From Siphonodentalium dalli (Eukaryota > Mollusca > Scaphopoda > Gadilida > Siphonodentaliidae): a DNA stretch of 64,000 bases. The position numbers were made by a program, and so were the translations under genes. The notes beneath the pieces were generated by a model. It saw only the letters and a program-made list of their open reading frames with translations, had not been told where the DNA came from and did not search any database. How positions within the stretch are numbered: the stretch's first letter is position 1; the number at the start of each line of letters is the position of its first letter. Positions 48,226 through 59,690 of the stretch are shown here, piece after piece. The DNA lies in assembly GCA_032622095.1 (NCBI GenBank), contig CP136064.1, forward strand, positions 131,137,129-131,201,128, in the 5' to 3' direction.

Positions 48226-48511
48226 ATTATGCATATATAGGCCTATAATACACACTGACAGCTAACCCGAAAAAATCACCCGTCAGTTATTCATGTCTGT
48301 CGACAATATGTTCTCTTGATATAGATGGTTTATGTATACGCGCTGGTATTTTAAGAGTTAAATTGACCATCAATAATGTCTCCGTTGTCCGATTTCGGAC
48401 TTGTATTTCTGTTTACCCGCCTTAATATCACTTCTTATGGCTACATATACATGTATACAAACCATGGACACAGCAATCCTTTAGTCATTATTTAATCTAT
48501 ATATTCCAGAG

Positions 48512-48646
48512 ATGGATCCGGCTGATATGCAGACATATGCCATCAAATTGGCAACACATTTTGTCAAGCAATATATAAGAAGCCACGCAGGAGAAGAATT
48601 GGCAAAACAAATTAGCCATAAAAATCCGGACTCCACAAATCGGTAG
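48512..48646 (+). CDS. 44-codon open frame in left arm, mirrored in right arm
   Basis: It begins MDPADMQTYAIKLATHFV and contains QYIRSHAGEELAKQ. An acceptor-like TTCCAG lies just before it. The mirror copy has the same frame with one silent and one N/D change. I do not recognise it. It may be an exon of a lost element gene or a chance frame. Confidence 0.25.
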   Translation: MDPADMQTYAIKLATHFVKQYIRSHAGEELAKQISHKNPDSTNR

Positions 48647-48857
48647 TTCGGCAGTATGGTGTAACACCCGAAACGATTGAAAGAAAAGAAAGAAGATTGT
48701 GCCAGATCAAAATACGAATTCCGTGAGGATTACCAGCCGATTACAAAACGATAACACATCAGTTCAGGGAAGTGCAGAATCCCTACTCAACCATGTAAAC
48801 TACTGTGGTTTCAGTCAACACCCAACACTACATGTTCCACGAGTGATGTTTGTGACC

Positions 48858-49768
48858 AGATCGCCACACATATACATGACTGGGCAGGTGAAATTGAACT
48901 GGTGTTACCACACCATCTTCATGTTGATCCACACTGGCACGTTCGTGTATCTTTAAATGTCTGCTCAAGCTCGTTTTATGTTTGGTGGTGGATGCACTGT
49001 CGGGCTCCAGACACCAGAACTTCGGTGTTGCGGGGGGCATCCGACCCAAGAAAAGGATTCGTCCATCTGAAATATAGAAATGGGGCGTATATATAGATTC
49101 AGCGACACGTCGAAATGTGGTCCACAGAAGCATCGATCGGGAAGCAAGGTGAAGGTATACATAAAAGGGCACTTTATATGAATGTTATGGACTATAACCA
49201 ATGGAATACACACACGCCAGTTTAATATACAAGTATATAACTTAACAGCTCCCTGCAAATTCCTTCAATTTTACATGGATTGCATGCATCAGTATGGTGA
49301 CAAAAAGGCAATCCGTGGCACCTCTCGCCCTCCCTAGACCAAGGTCACATGTTCCATCTGCATCCTGGTCCTGTTTGGTGGCATGACCCTCCCCGTGAAA
49401 TATAGGGAATATCCTATTTTGGTGTATGCATGTGTACTCTTTGTGATCCAATTGGTCGATTATACTCCACTCAACCCCAAAACATCCGACTACCGTTTCG
49501 AATTTGATTGTCACAATTAAGTTATAATTTTTCAACTAGGCTAAATAAAAAAAATGCAAATTTAGACTAAAAATCCAGTCGGAAAGATCAAGATTCTACT
49601 TGTTTAAAGTCTGAATTTTCCAATTTTTTGTTAAATTGGATGGTTAAAATTTTCAACTATTAGTAGTATTTTGATCAATTGGGGTGGGGGTACAAGCGCA
49701 TCCATGTTCATTATATCTATTTCGGTGTTCAACACACCATGCCACTCCATATAAAACCCTATTTTATG
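48858..49768. other. Loop of the giant foldback
   Basis: Unpaired spacer of about 0.9 kb. Frames of 64-114 codons lie on both strands without recognisable domains. A poly-C/G tract is absent here, but one occurs earlier at 47971-47986. Confidence 0.6.
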
Positions 49769-49978
49769 GTCACAAACATCACTCGTGGAACATGTAGTCT
49801 TGGGTGTTGACTGAAACCACAGTCGTGTACATGGTTGAGTAGGGATTCTGCACTTCCCTGAACTGATGTGTTATCGTTTTGTAATCGGCTGGTAATCCTC
49901 ACGGAATTCGTATTTTGATCTGGCACAATCTTCCTTCTTTTCTTTCAATCGTTTCGGGTGTTACACCATACTGCCGAA

Positions 49979-50113
49979 CTACCGATCTGTGGAGTCAGGA
50001 TTTTTATGGCTAATTTGTTTTGCCAATTCTTCTCCTGCGTGGCTTCTTATATATTGCTTGACAAAATGTGTTGCCAATTTGATGGCATATGTCTGCATAT
50101 CAGCCGGATCCAT
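49979..50113 (-). CDS. Mirror copy of the 44-codon open frame
   Basis: Inverse copy of 48512-48646 in the right arm, with the same start and stop and almost the same peptide. Confidence 0.25.
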   Translation of the reverse strand: MDPADMQTYAIKLATHFVKQYIRSHAGEELAKQISHKNPDSTDR

Positions 50114-50583
50114 CTCTGGAATATATAGATTAAATAATGACTAAAGGATTGCTGTGTTCATGGTTTGTATACATGTATATGTAGCCATAAGAAGTGATAT
50201 TAAGGCGGGGTAAACAGAAATACAAGTCCGAAATCGGACAACGGAGACATTATTGATGGTCAATTTAACTCTTAAAATACCAGCGCGTATACATAAACCA
50301 TCTATATCAAGATAACATATTGTCGACAGACATGAATAACTGACGGGTGATTTTTTCGGGTTAGCTGTCAGTGTGTATAATAGGCCTATGCATAATAACA
50401 TTAGTTAGAAATTACCACACGAGATATGGATGTTGCAAGGAGACAACGATAGTCGACCAACCGGCTTGAGTGGTAACATTTCGCAACCTGCTTTAGCTGG
50501 GTAATTACTTTCTAATATCAACATTTCTTCCTTCTTCTTATACAATGGGTTGATTTATGTCAGCGGCAGATTCTAAATATTGT

Positions 50584-51060
50584 TTAAAGGTACTCAACCC
50601 GATAAAACTCCTCTCAATTACTATTTCAATGGCTTCGGGGGTCAAAAATATTTGATTCGAGTCGAGGAAGTCACCCATCAAAGCTCAGATTTGTTAGATA
50701 TCGATTTTAGAAATCTATTATTTTTCATTATCGGGAATACTATCTGGCCCAGAACTCAGTAAAAATTGCGTTAAAATTACCACTTGATTTTAGAGTTATT
50801 CATCCTTGTCTGTTTGAATAGATTTTGAGTACACATCCAGAGCAGATTACGGCAGTTATTAGTACTAATCTCGAGAACATAACAAATTTGAAAAATCAAT
50901 ATCTAATAACTCTGAGCTTTGTTTGATGGGTTCCTCGACTCGAATCAAATATTTTTTACCCCCAAAGCCAAAGAAATAGTAATATAGGACCCTCTGATCG
51001 GATTGTTGTTGTTGGAATCTGTTGAGATGGGGACCCTCTTTACGGGTTGAGTACCTTTAA
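50584..51060. mobile_element. TTAA element (469 bp) in right arm, verified empty site
   Basis: TTAA + AGGTACTCAACCCG ... CGGGTTGAGTACCT + TTAA. The left arm near 45180 reads AAACAATATT and GGTCACTCG-side flanks across a single TTAA. It is closely similar to the copy at 38512-38990. Confidence 0.95.
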
Positions 51061-52489
51061 TTGGTCACTCGTTTAAATTATATATTTTCGTGCGCTGCCA
51101 TGACAATTATGTTCAAACAAAACCCTGTATTTTTATGTTACTAGTATATGGAACTTTTGTAATTATAAAGCGCTCTTTAAATATACGGCCATATGTGGTA
51201 CATTGCATTACGACTTAGGATGCCACGTATTATGTGTCGATTTATTGTATACCAGCCATCATCTGCAAATAAACGGTATCGCTTTCTCGAGTGTAACCTT
51301 GGAAACCCACCATCTTTGGTCGAATGTAATATTTTACAGTTATAAAATACTAGTATATATATAGTTTATACTGTGTTGTATTGTGTTATTTTCTAGAACA
51401 TGCTATCACGTGACTTATTTCCACTAAAACAAGATCAAATTTGTCGTATTTTGGATAAATTCTAGCACATTGTAAACTATAGTTAATCTATAGTTTTAAA
51501 ATATAAAAGACTACCATCGACAAAAGAGTGTGGGGTTTTCATGGTTATTCATGATAGTTAAAGAAGTGCAAGTTAAGATAACAAACAAGGGGAAATCTCA
51601 AACATTGGACATTCAAGGACTATTTGTAGGATGATCTAACGCAGCTCATATCTCGATTGTGACATTTGACCATTTTAATAAACATTTGTTAGCACAAGTA
51701 GCAATATTGGCTGTGGAAATATAAAAATGTACATTTGTGGCATGTGAAAATCAAGTTAGAAAAGTGCGATATGATGCTAACCGGTCGTAAAAGGGTGTAA
51801 TCGAAATGTTACCGTGCGTTCAATACAAATAATAACAAAAATACCGTGCGTTCAATGTTTTTTTGTCAGATCTTACCGTGCGTTCAATTCTGTTGGAGCA
51901 CCACGCTTTGAAATCGTGCTCGTATGTCGAGAAAACACAGGAAACAGGGGACAAACGCTAAGCGTGGCTTTCAATGGGATATTAAGGCATCCAAAACATG
52001 TCTTTGTTACAAAATAAGACATGGTATAGTTTGAAAAATGTGCTTTTGATCGCAAACGTGACGTGTTTTTAGCACGAAAATAGGAGGTTTAACCTTGATT
52101 CACGAGAGAACTACACACGGCGATGAAACGAAATTAGTACGAAAATGTAGCGGAACATACCCCTCATCGAGGCAGATTGGCACCCGGGCTGGGATTTTTA
52201 CACAATTGGAGGGAAAGACGAAAATATACGTACCGTAGTCAAGCTGAGGCGAGCGACTTTTATTTATGTCCGATTACCGCGATACAGCGTTCACTTCCGT
52301 TCATACACAGTGGTTATAGTGGACCATAGTGAATATTTATCGTCGTTTTATTTGCACCGAGTGAACTACTGCAAATCGTCACACCGACATGACATTGGGA
52401 ATTCCCATGTTTATTTATATATTTCTGACGTCACATGAATACAGTTTCTTCAAACATCGCCATCAGAGACCCCTAGCGTTCTTTCACGT

Positions 52490-52954
52490 TTTAATCATTG
52501 ATTTCGAATTCCTAATCATTGGTTTGATCGGAAATAGTAGATTGCACAATTAGATATTGAATTGAAAGAACGTCATTAATTTTTCATTGTTGATAATTTA
52601 TATCTTTTAAATATAAGAATGACAATAAGGTCTATTAGTTTTATAACGATAATAATTGATCGTGGGAAATTGTCTATTGGTTTGAAATATCTTTATTGAT
52701 TAAGAAAATATGGCTATTGAAACGGAATGTACGTTTATTGAATATGCGCGAATCTTACTAATTGTATGTTGTTAGATATTAGTTGAACAATGAATACTAT
52801 TACATTAAAATAGAACATTAATTTTGCATCGGTCAACATTGATTATGAATCTATATCTATTAAAACGGAACTGTCTCTTATTGAATCCAAGAACGATTAT
52901 TGGTTTGGAAATGGAGTATATTGGTTTGAAAATAGAGACTATTGTTTTCACAAA
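52490..52954 (-). repeat. Phased YAATR motif array, right arm
   Basis: Mirror of 38155-39142. On the plus strand the cores read TATTG, CATTG or TATTA, for example ending at 52893, 52912, 52933 and 52954, with the same 19/21/21 spacing as the left arm. It lacks the TTAA insertion. Confidence 0.85.
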
Positions 52955-53005
52955 CCACTATTAACTTTTATTTCATGTAATTTCCGACCGAATGGCTGCC
53001 CATAC

Positions 53006-54019
53006 GTGGCAAATCAACAGAGGCAAAGAGGGGATTCCAGAAAAGTGTTCGTCGATACTATAATGATGCGGTATATTGCGTACAGGTTGGACTTTTTGCA
53101 GGATGTATGTATTCGCGTATGTAACTTCACGGATGTCTCATTGTTGCGGTACGTAACTTTTATGACCGCGTTAATTGCTTTCGATATTTAGGTGTGAACA
53201 ATGGCTGGGCCACTCTTGAAGATTTTATTGCAGGAACACAATGCATAATGAAACAGATAGCATTATTCTCACTGGGAATGTAGACTAAAGGTCGTATTGC
53301 GAGGTATCGGGGGTGTATTTAATCTGATTAGCAATTTTTTGGTCCGCATTTAGAAGCTTTCTGGTGTGGTGAATTAGAAACCTTCAGTGATAAGCCGTAG
53401 TTGTAATAATTTGAAGGAATAGTTGTTTTAACGGAATTCTCAGGTGTTGCATTCATGAAACCAATATATTTTATATTTTATATATGGCTAAAAATATGAT
53501 ATTGAGGTCGTTACCATTTCTGACAATGATTTTCTTAGTGTAGACTGTTTTAACGTTGATCATGCACTGTGAATTAATGTAATTTTTTTCTAGAACAAGC
53601 ATGACGTAAGAACGGCTGGTGCATCTGCGTATAAGACCATAACATTCATACGCGATCTGTCAGCAATAAGCGACGTGTTAGGAGCATTCTGCAACGCATC
53701 CATTGTCATTATTGTCGGCCCAACAGGACCATATGTCCATGGTAAGTGTTCACATTCGTTTAATTTACATCTCATTGAAATGAAAGCAAGCACACTATTG
53801 GAGCAAATCATTAAGAACCGAACAGATATATACATATTACTCTCCCAGGAACGCGTACATGTGCAATATACAAATCAATTCGATTTTGTTTAGTAATATA
53901 TAACAAACATGCTAATGTATAATACAAAACTCAAACAAAAATAGCATACATTACTGGGAGATGGCATGGCCTACTGGTCGTCTTCCTGCACACTCCCAAA
54001 CTTAGATATAGAGGATCAC
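53006..54019. other. Flank of the giant foldback, with a MITE end
   Basis: At 53445-53536 an inverse-family terminus (TGGCTAAAAATATGAT, CGTTACCATTTCTGACaAT) resembles the 18862-19404 MITE. ATTTGAAGGAatAgTTGTTT before it is also shared with 31525 and 55965. No gene. Confidence 0.5.
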
Positions 54020-54154
54020 CAACTCGTTATGTTGGGATATAAGATTTTATGAAACGAGTTTGATAAATTTTATTCACAACGAGTCGTAGACGAGTTGGAA
54101 GTCAAATTTATCAAACGAGTTTCATAAAATCTTATATCCCAACACAACGAGTTG
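54020..54154. repeat. 135-bp palindrome
   Basis: CAACTCGTTaTGTTGGGATA through AAACGAGTTTGATAAATTT is inverted on the right, with ACTCGT-type motifs also in the loop (CGAGTCGTAGACGAG). Confidence 0.95.
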
Positions 54155-55844
54155 AAGATCTTGTATATCACATAAAAAAGTTTTTTTTTAACAAATCAAA
54201 ATCTTTGAAAGAAGCTGGAAAATGCATGTAAAATGCATACATACATGGCTTTAGCTCAGACTCTTCACAACCGTATTACGACAGTATTGCGCGCTCTGCC
54301 TTGCAACGAAACATATAGTCCCCCAATTTGGCTCTTTGTTTGTGTGCCTATTTTCGCTAGTGCAGCTAAGTTGGACAATATTTGCACTTTAATGAACAAA
54401 GAAATCATTTTGCAATGTCTGGTATTTGTGCCAAGTGCGGCTTTTCAAAATAGTATTAATCCGCGCAGTAATTTACTTGGCGCGATGCCAAGTATCCCGC
54501 GAAGCACGCGACGATTACATACTATTGAGAGATAAGAAAATATCTAATGGATTTTTCAATGATATTATAGGGGTTTCATGTGATATAATAATATTCCGAC
54601 TCTGGAGGCACTGGCTCAGTAAGAGCGTTCTTTGGTTCAATGTGTCGATTTTGCCATATCTGCATTCATGTACTTCAATTATTATGCGTGAACAAATTGC
54701 CATTACTTCCGTCAGTCTTTGCTGGACGCAAGTAATGTGATTGGTTTGTCCGGATCTTTGTTTCTTTGTTCCGATGTTTGTCCTTCCGCGAATATGTTGC
54801 GTCATGACGGAACTACAAAAAGTACATAACACATGCGTTATTGTTCAAGTAATGTTTAATGAAAATGGCTGCTTATATATAAATACTTAATTTGCATTTT
54901 TAACCTTTTTTTTGTTGGTAATACATCAAATTAGAACAATATTGAAAGATTGACTGTCGATCCCGGACTATAAACCATACTGCCGCTCTGCTTTAGGCGT
55001 CGTTATTATAGAGGTGGGAATGCGGTAGCGTCGTATACAGTGTTTCACATATGTAGTCTAGTCAGTTAGTGACAGGGAAGAGTCGAATCACGACAGGTCG
55101 GACAAAAGTGCCATTTTCGAATATATCAGAAACAAAATTAATCTACTATTCAATAATTTTCTCAAGAAGCAAATTTTTTACTGTGTTTTCTATGTTTATT
55201 GGTCAAATACGTTCGAAATCGCGATTTTTAAATATATTGAAGAAATTAAACAATTGTGTACGAATAGCTCCAATTTTCGACAGAATACTTTAAACAGTGG
55301 CATACACATCGGGAGTCGGGACCAAACACATTAATATAACGCATTAGCGATAGGAATAGTTCAAAATGGTTGCCAGGATACATATGGCTACCATAATGAC
55401 CACGTTGGTTTGTAGAACAGTGGTCTTTTTTCAGATCGTTTCATATCAGTGGTCGATTGTTTGTGGCTTGCGGTGTTTATTTACTGGTACATAATATTTG
55501 CGCATGAAAATTAGATAATAATGTCACATTTTATCCAAATCGACTTCGTATAATTTGATGTATAACACTGTATATGCATGCATGTTATACAAACATATCG
55601 GTAGTATTATGGATTAATGTGAACAAAGAGGAGTCACCATTTTGCATTGATCTACTTTGTGGAGACAAACATGGGCCAAGAAAAACATCACTGTGAACAT
55701 TGATATATTTTTCGCCAAAACCGTATAATGATTATCCTTCTTGATTGAGGTTGTCCAACGTGTATCAACATTTGAAGCAGTTCATCTGGCATTTTTACAA
55801 TGTTACTGTATATGCGCGTAGAACTATAGATCGAGCCAACATGT
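54155..55844. other. Unassigned sequence
   Basis: Frames of up to 105 codons on both strands (54233-54832) have no domain that I recognise. There is no repeat structure. Confidence 0.4.
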
Positions 55845-56360
55845 TATTACAAGAAAACCATAGTCAGAAATGGTAACGCCACCAAGATTATATTATTACA
55901 TATAAATAGAAATTATAAAAAATACATACAATATTTTGATAACAATTGCGTTTAAACAAGTAATCCTTCAAATTATTACTAACAAAGCAAGTAAACAGAT
56001 TATAAAGACTTGGACTTAGTATACTGTAAATACTGGGACTGTATATATTTTTAATTTTAATCTAAAATTTAAATGAAATAATTAAAAGATAAAATTTAGC
56101 AAGTAGTAAAAGTTAATTTTCTCATTTTATTTTATTTTTTTGGTTAAATAAAGCAATAATTTAAATTTAAAATTTAGTTTAAAAAAAAAATGATTGACCC
56201 TGGCTCTTCCAATGTTTGCGCGACAGACCTGGTCAATTGTTCTTAAGAAGTTGTTTTGAGAATTACTATGGAGGGAAATAGTTATGGTTGTGGCTTCGCA
56301 AGTAATTGACTTGGTGACGTGATGTTAACAAATCTGAACTCCAGTAAACCAAGGACGCTC
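55845..56360 (-). repeat. Dispersed repeat, inverse of 31140-31650
   Basis: It starts with TACAAGAAAACCATAGTCAG, the terminus of the MITE family, and runs to AACCAAGGACGCTCCAT. Confidence 0.85.
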
Positions 56361-58150
56361 CATCTATATCTATATTTGCGAATGTCTGTCTGTCTGTCTG
56401 TCTGTCTGTGTTCTATAGAAATTCACAGGGGACCATCTAGATGATGCCAAATGGATCTAATAGGAGTAACTTTCTACGAGAAAGATAATGGTCGGGGTTA
56501 AAATTTTCTAAAGTGATGCCGTTGTTGTCAGGGGCAGAAAAGGGGGAGGGGCAGAAAAAAAATTGTCGGCGATTGCCACGAAACTTATATATAATCATCC
56601 CCATAATATGAGGAATCCAGTGGTTTAAATATGGCAAAAGTGGCGCCGTTCGCGTCAGGGGTGCCCGGAAGGGGGAGGGGCAGATTTGTTTTCTGTCGCG
56701 ATTGCCACGAAACTTATATATAATCATCCCCATGATATGAAGAATCCAACGGTGTGGTTTAAATATGTCAAAAGTGGCGTCGTTCGAGTCAGGGTTGCAC
56801 GAAAGGGGAGAGGGGCACCAAAATTGATAAAACTAATTTTAGCGCCCATTTCCACCAAATTGATATATATTCTTCTTCATGATACAAGGAATCTACTTGT
56901 GCGATTTAAGAACGCCAAATTGTTGTCCAAACGATGAGAGATTGGGAGGGGGTGGGCACTAAATTTGATAATAATTGGTTTAGTCGCCGATTGCCACCAC
57001 ACTTATACAAAAGCATCCCCATGGTATGAGGAGTCTAATGGTGTGGCTTATATCTGTCAAATGTGGCCTCATTCGAGTCAGGGGTGTATTGAAAGGGACA
57101 GGGGCACAAAATTGATGCACAATTATTTTGGCGTCAATTTCCACCAAATTGATACACGTTCTTATCCATGATACGAGGAATCTAATCGTGTGATTTAAAG
57201 ACGCCATAGTGGTGCTGTTTAGGTGAGAGATGGGGAGGGAGGGATTGGCACCAAATTTGATAAAAATTGTATATAAATTGTGTATAGAGATGAGAGGGAC
57301 ACAACAAGTTATATCTATATGTTTAGGGCCGATTTCCACCAGATTGATACATATTCTTCTCCGTGATACGAGGAATCTTATCGTGTGGTTTAGATACACC
57401 AAATTGGTGCCCTATGGGTGAGAGATATGGGGACCTTCAATTTGATACGAATTTGTATACTCGCCAATTTTCACCAATTTCATATATATGCTTCTCAAAT
57501 GATACAAGAAATCAAATTGTGCTGTCTGTCTGTCTTTCTGTGTGTTCTATATATAACTTCACGCGGTACAATCGAGATGGCACCAAGGCGTTCTAAGGGG
57601 GGTAACTTTTAACAAGGAAGATAATGGTGCGGGTTTAAATTTAAATTAAAATGGTGCTGTTGGTGTCAGGGGAAGAAAAGGGGGAGGTCGGCAAAATTAA
57701 AAAAATATGGTGAATTAGTTTTGTCGCCGATTTCCACCAAACGAATACATCACCTCCGCAATATGGCGTTGTTCGAGTCAGCGTTGCATCAACAGTTGAT
57801 TTAATAAACTATTTTTAGCCCAGATTTCCACCAAATATATTATTCTTCTCTATGATACGAGGAATATCATCGTGTGATTTAGTGACGGCAAATTGCTGTC
57901 GTTTGGGTGAGATGTGGGTTCATAACTATTCTCATAATTTGTTTAGTTGCTTATTACAACCAACATATATATAATCATCGCCAGTATATCATGCATCCAT
58001 GAGTCTAATGGGCGTGGTTTAAATATGTCAAAAGAGGCAAAAGCTGATACAAATATATTTGGCACTAATTTCCAACAAATTCATACATGTTTTTATCTAA
58101 TGATATACTATGAATTAAATCACAGTTGGTGTCGTTTGCGTCACGGATGG
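56361..58150. repeat. Old tandem array of about 130-150 bp units
   Basis: After a (GTCT)n tract, about eleven units repeat a ccACcAaAcTtATATATaaTC core, a CCCATGATAcGAGGAATC stretch and a GAGTCAGGGgtg...AAAGGGggAGGGGC stretch. The layout (GTCTGTCTG start and long diverged units) resembles the Helitron at 36.2 kb, but I see no CTRR end. A second (CTGT)n tract at 57523 suggests two copies side by side. Confidence 0.7.
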
Positions 58151-58269
58151 CGAGCGGATATGCACTATCGTAGATAAGATTGCTATTCGCCGATATCCAC
58201 ATATAAGTTATATATAGTCACCCAGGCCATCTCCATATCATTTTGAATTGCAGTCAAACAAGAACATTC

Positions 58270-58620
58270 CATGCTAAATAAGCCAACTATTTCTTGGCTC
58301 TTGCAAACATATTTTAAGAATTACTATGTGGTGAAATAGTTATGTCTCTGGCTCTGCCCTTATTCGACTTTGTGATCCCATTTTCACAAATATGTCACCC
58401 AATGTAATTTCATACCAAATATAAGCAAAATAGGCCATTTGATTCTTGCATAGAACAGAAAGAGTAATGTAGCTGGCCTTGCACCTACTTGACCTGGTAA
58501 TCCTGATTGAACAAATCTGAATCGCACATCACCAAAGGAGCCTCAATATTAAATATGAGCTAAATAGAGCTGGTGGTTCTTTCAAAGTACACTTTTCAAG
58601 TTTACCAAATATGTTCTAGT
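58270..58620. repeat. Diverged copy of the 31.05/56.2 kb repeat
   Basis: AGAATTACTATGtgGtGAAATAGTTATG and the GACcTGGTaAT..TGA stretch are shared with those loci. Confidence 0.6.
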
Positions 58621-58984
58621 GAAGTGGTGGATGTGGGATGGTTAAATGTCCTGTTGAAAGATTTGAACAATACATATGATAGATTGTTGTTGTAATTGGG
58701 AATTAATGTCCTCTAGCAGATCTCCAGGGAATGTTTATAAAAATGTCAGATTTCACTTGGCATGTGTAGGCATACCCCACATAGTTAGAGCCAAAGTAAA
58801 TGATTCTGTCAAGAATTTGAGTAAATATTATTTTTGGGACCAGGGTGGCAGAAGCAGTGAACTTGAGTATATAAGAATTTCAGTCCCTGCATGTAGCAAC
58901 ATTTCTAATGGGACGATAAACTTCCGTTATAATTTATTTCCTTATTTGAAATTATCAGGCCTCAAAATAAGGTGCCGAACATTT

Positions 58985-59190
58985 GCAGAATGAGGGCTCC
59001 AGAGGGTGAATTTAGTAATGCTACCCCGTATAGCGGGCTAACATCACCATATTCACTATCTAGGGACCCCACTATCTTTAGATATTAATCAGCTATTGAG
59101 AACTACCTTCAGAAGGAGGTCATCAGAGGGTGAATTTTGTGATGTTAGCCCGCTATGCTGGGTAGCATCACCATTTAAATTTTCTCTGGG
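58985..59190. repeat. Two diverged copies of the 93-bp palindrome
   Basis: GCAGAATGAGGgctCCAGAG starts at 58986 and GaAGGAGGTCatCAGAG at 59110. Both carry CTA.CCCGcTAT.GCGGG-like centres as at 42753 and 43049. Confidence 0.8.
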
Positions 59191-59219
59191 AGTAGTCAGA
59201 ATCATCTTGATGAGAAGAA

Positions 59220-59455
59220 TAGATGTCTCCTTAGCGTCACATCTAAAAATAGAATCTTTGGGGTCTAAAATTGGTTGGGGTGTCTCCTTAGCGTCACATC
59301 TAAAAATAGAATCTTTGGGGTCTAAAATTGGTTGTGGGTGTCTCGTTCGCGTCACATCTAAAAATAGAATCTTTGGGTCTAAAATTGGTTGTGGGTGTCT
59401 CGTTCGCCTCACTTCTCAAAATAGAATCTTTGGGTCTAAAAATAATTTGAGGGTA
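59220..59455. repeat. Tandem 60-bp repeat, four units
   Basis: GTCTCcTTaGCGTCACATCT, then AAAATAGAATCTTTGGG and CTAAAATTGGTTG, repeated at about 60 bp. Because the unit is near a multiple of three, it creates a long but spurious 206-codon frame (59096-59716). Confidence 0.95.
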
Positions 59456-59504
59456 AAATTGTTCGAGGATAAAATTGGTTGTACTAAAATATTCCAAATT
59501 ATCA

Positions 59505-59690
59505 AAAAACCCAAAAAAAAAATTTCCAAACTTCCAAATTATCAAAACCCCAAAATTTCAAAACTTCAAATATTTCTAATTTTCCAAAAATTTCAAATCT
59601 TCCAAAAATTTCAAATCTTCCAAAAATTTCAAATCTTCCAAAAATTTCAAAAATTTCAAATATTTCAAAAATTTCAAAACCCCCAAAATG
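59505..59690. repeat. AAAATTTCAAATCTTCC low-complexity array
   Basis: Short units of about 17-18 bp, partly shortened to AAAATTTC. Confidence 0.9.

Larger units (their letters stand above)
38108..53005. mobile_element. Giant foldback element with arms of about 2.7 kb and several nested insertions
   Basis: Left arm segments 38108-39250, 43925-45366 and 48214-48857 are inverse copies of 49769-53005. The innermost paired bases are GAGTGATGTTTGTGACC (48841) and GGTCACAAACATCACTC. The loop is 48858-49768. Removing the insertions leaves a unit of about 6.3 kb. Inner parts of the arms match almost perfectly and outer parts match less well. Insertions: TTAA elements at 38512-38990 (left arm) and 50588-51056 (right arm), a LINE at 45367-48213 and about 4.7 kb of repeats at 39250-43925. 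The outermost kilobase carries the phased YAATR motif. I found no transposase or clear target duplication, so the class is unknown. Confidence 0.85.

Noticed and set aside
44193-52055. Frames of 60-67 codons at 44193-44434 and 51814-52055 with the same peptides
   Set aside because: They are mirror copies in the two arms of the giant foldback. Agreement between them reflects recent duplication and not coding constraint.
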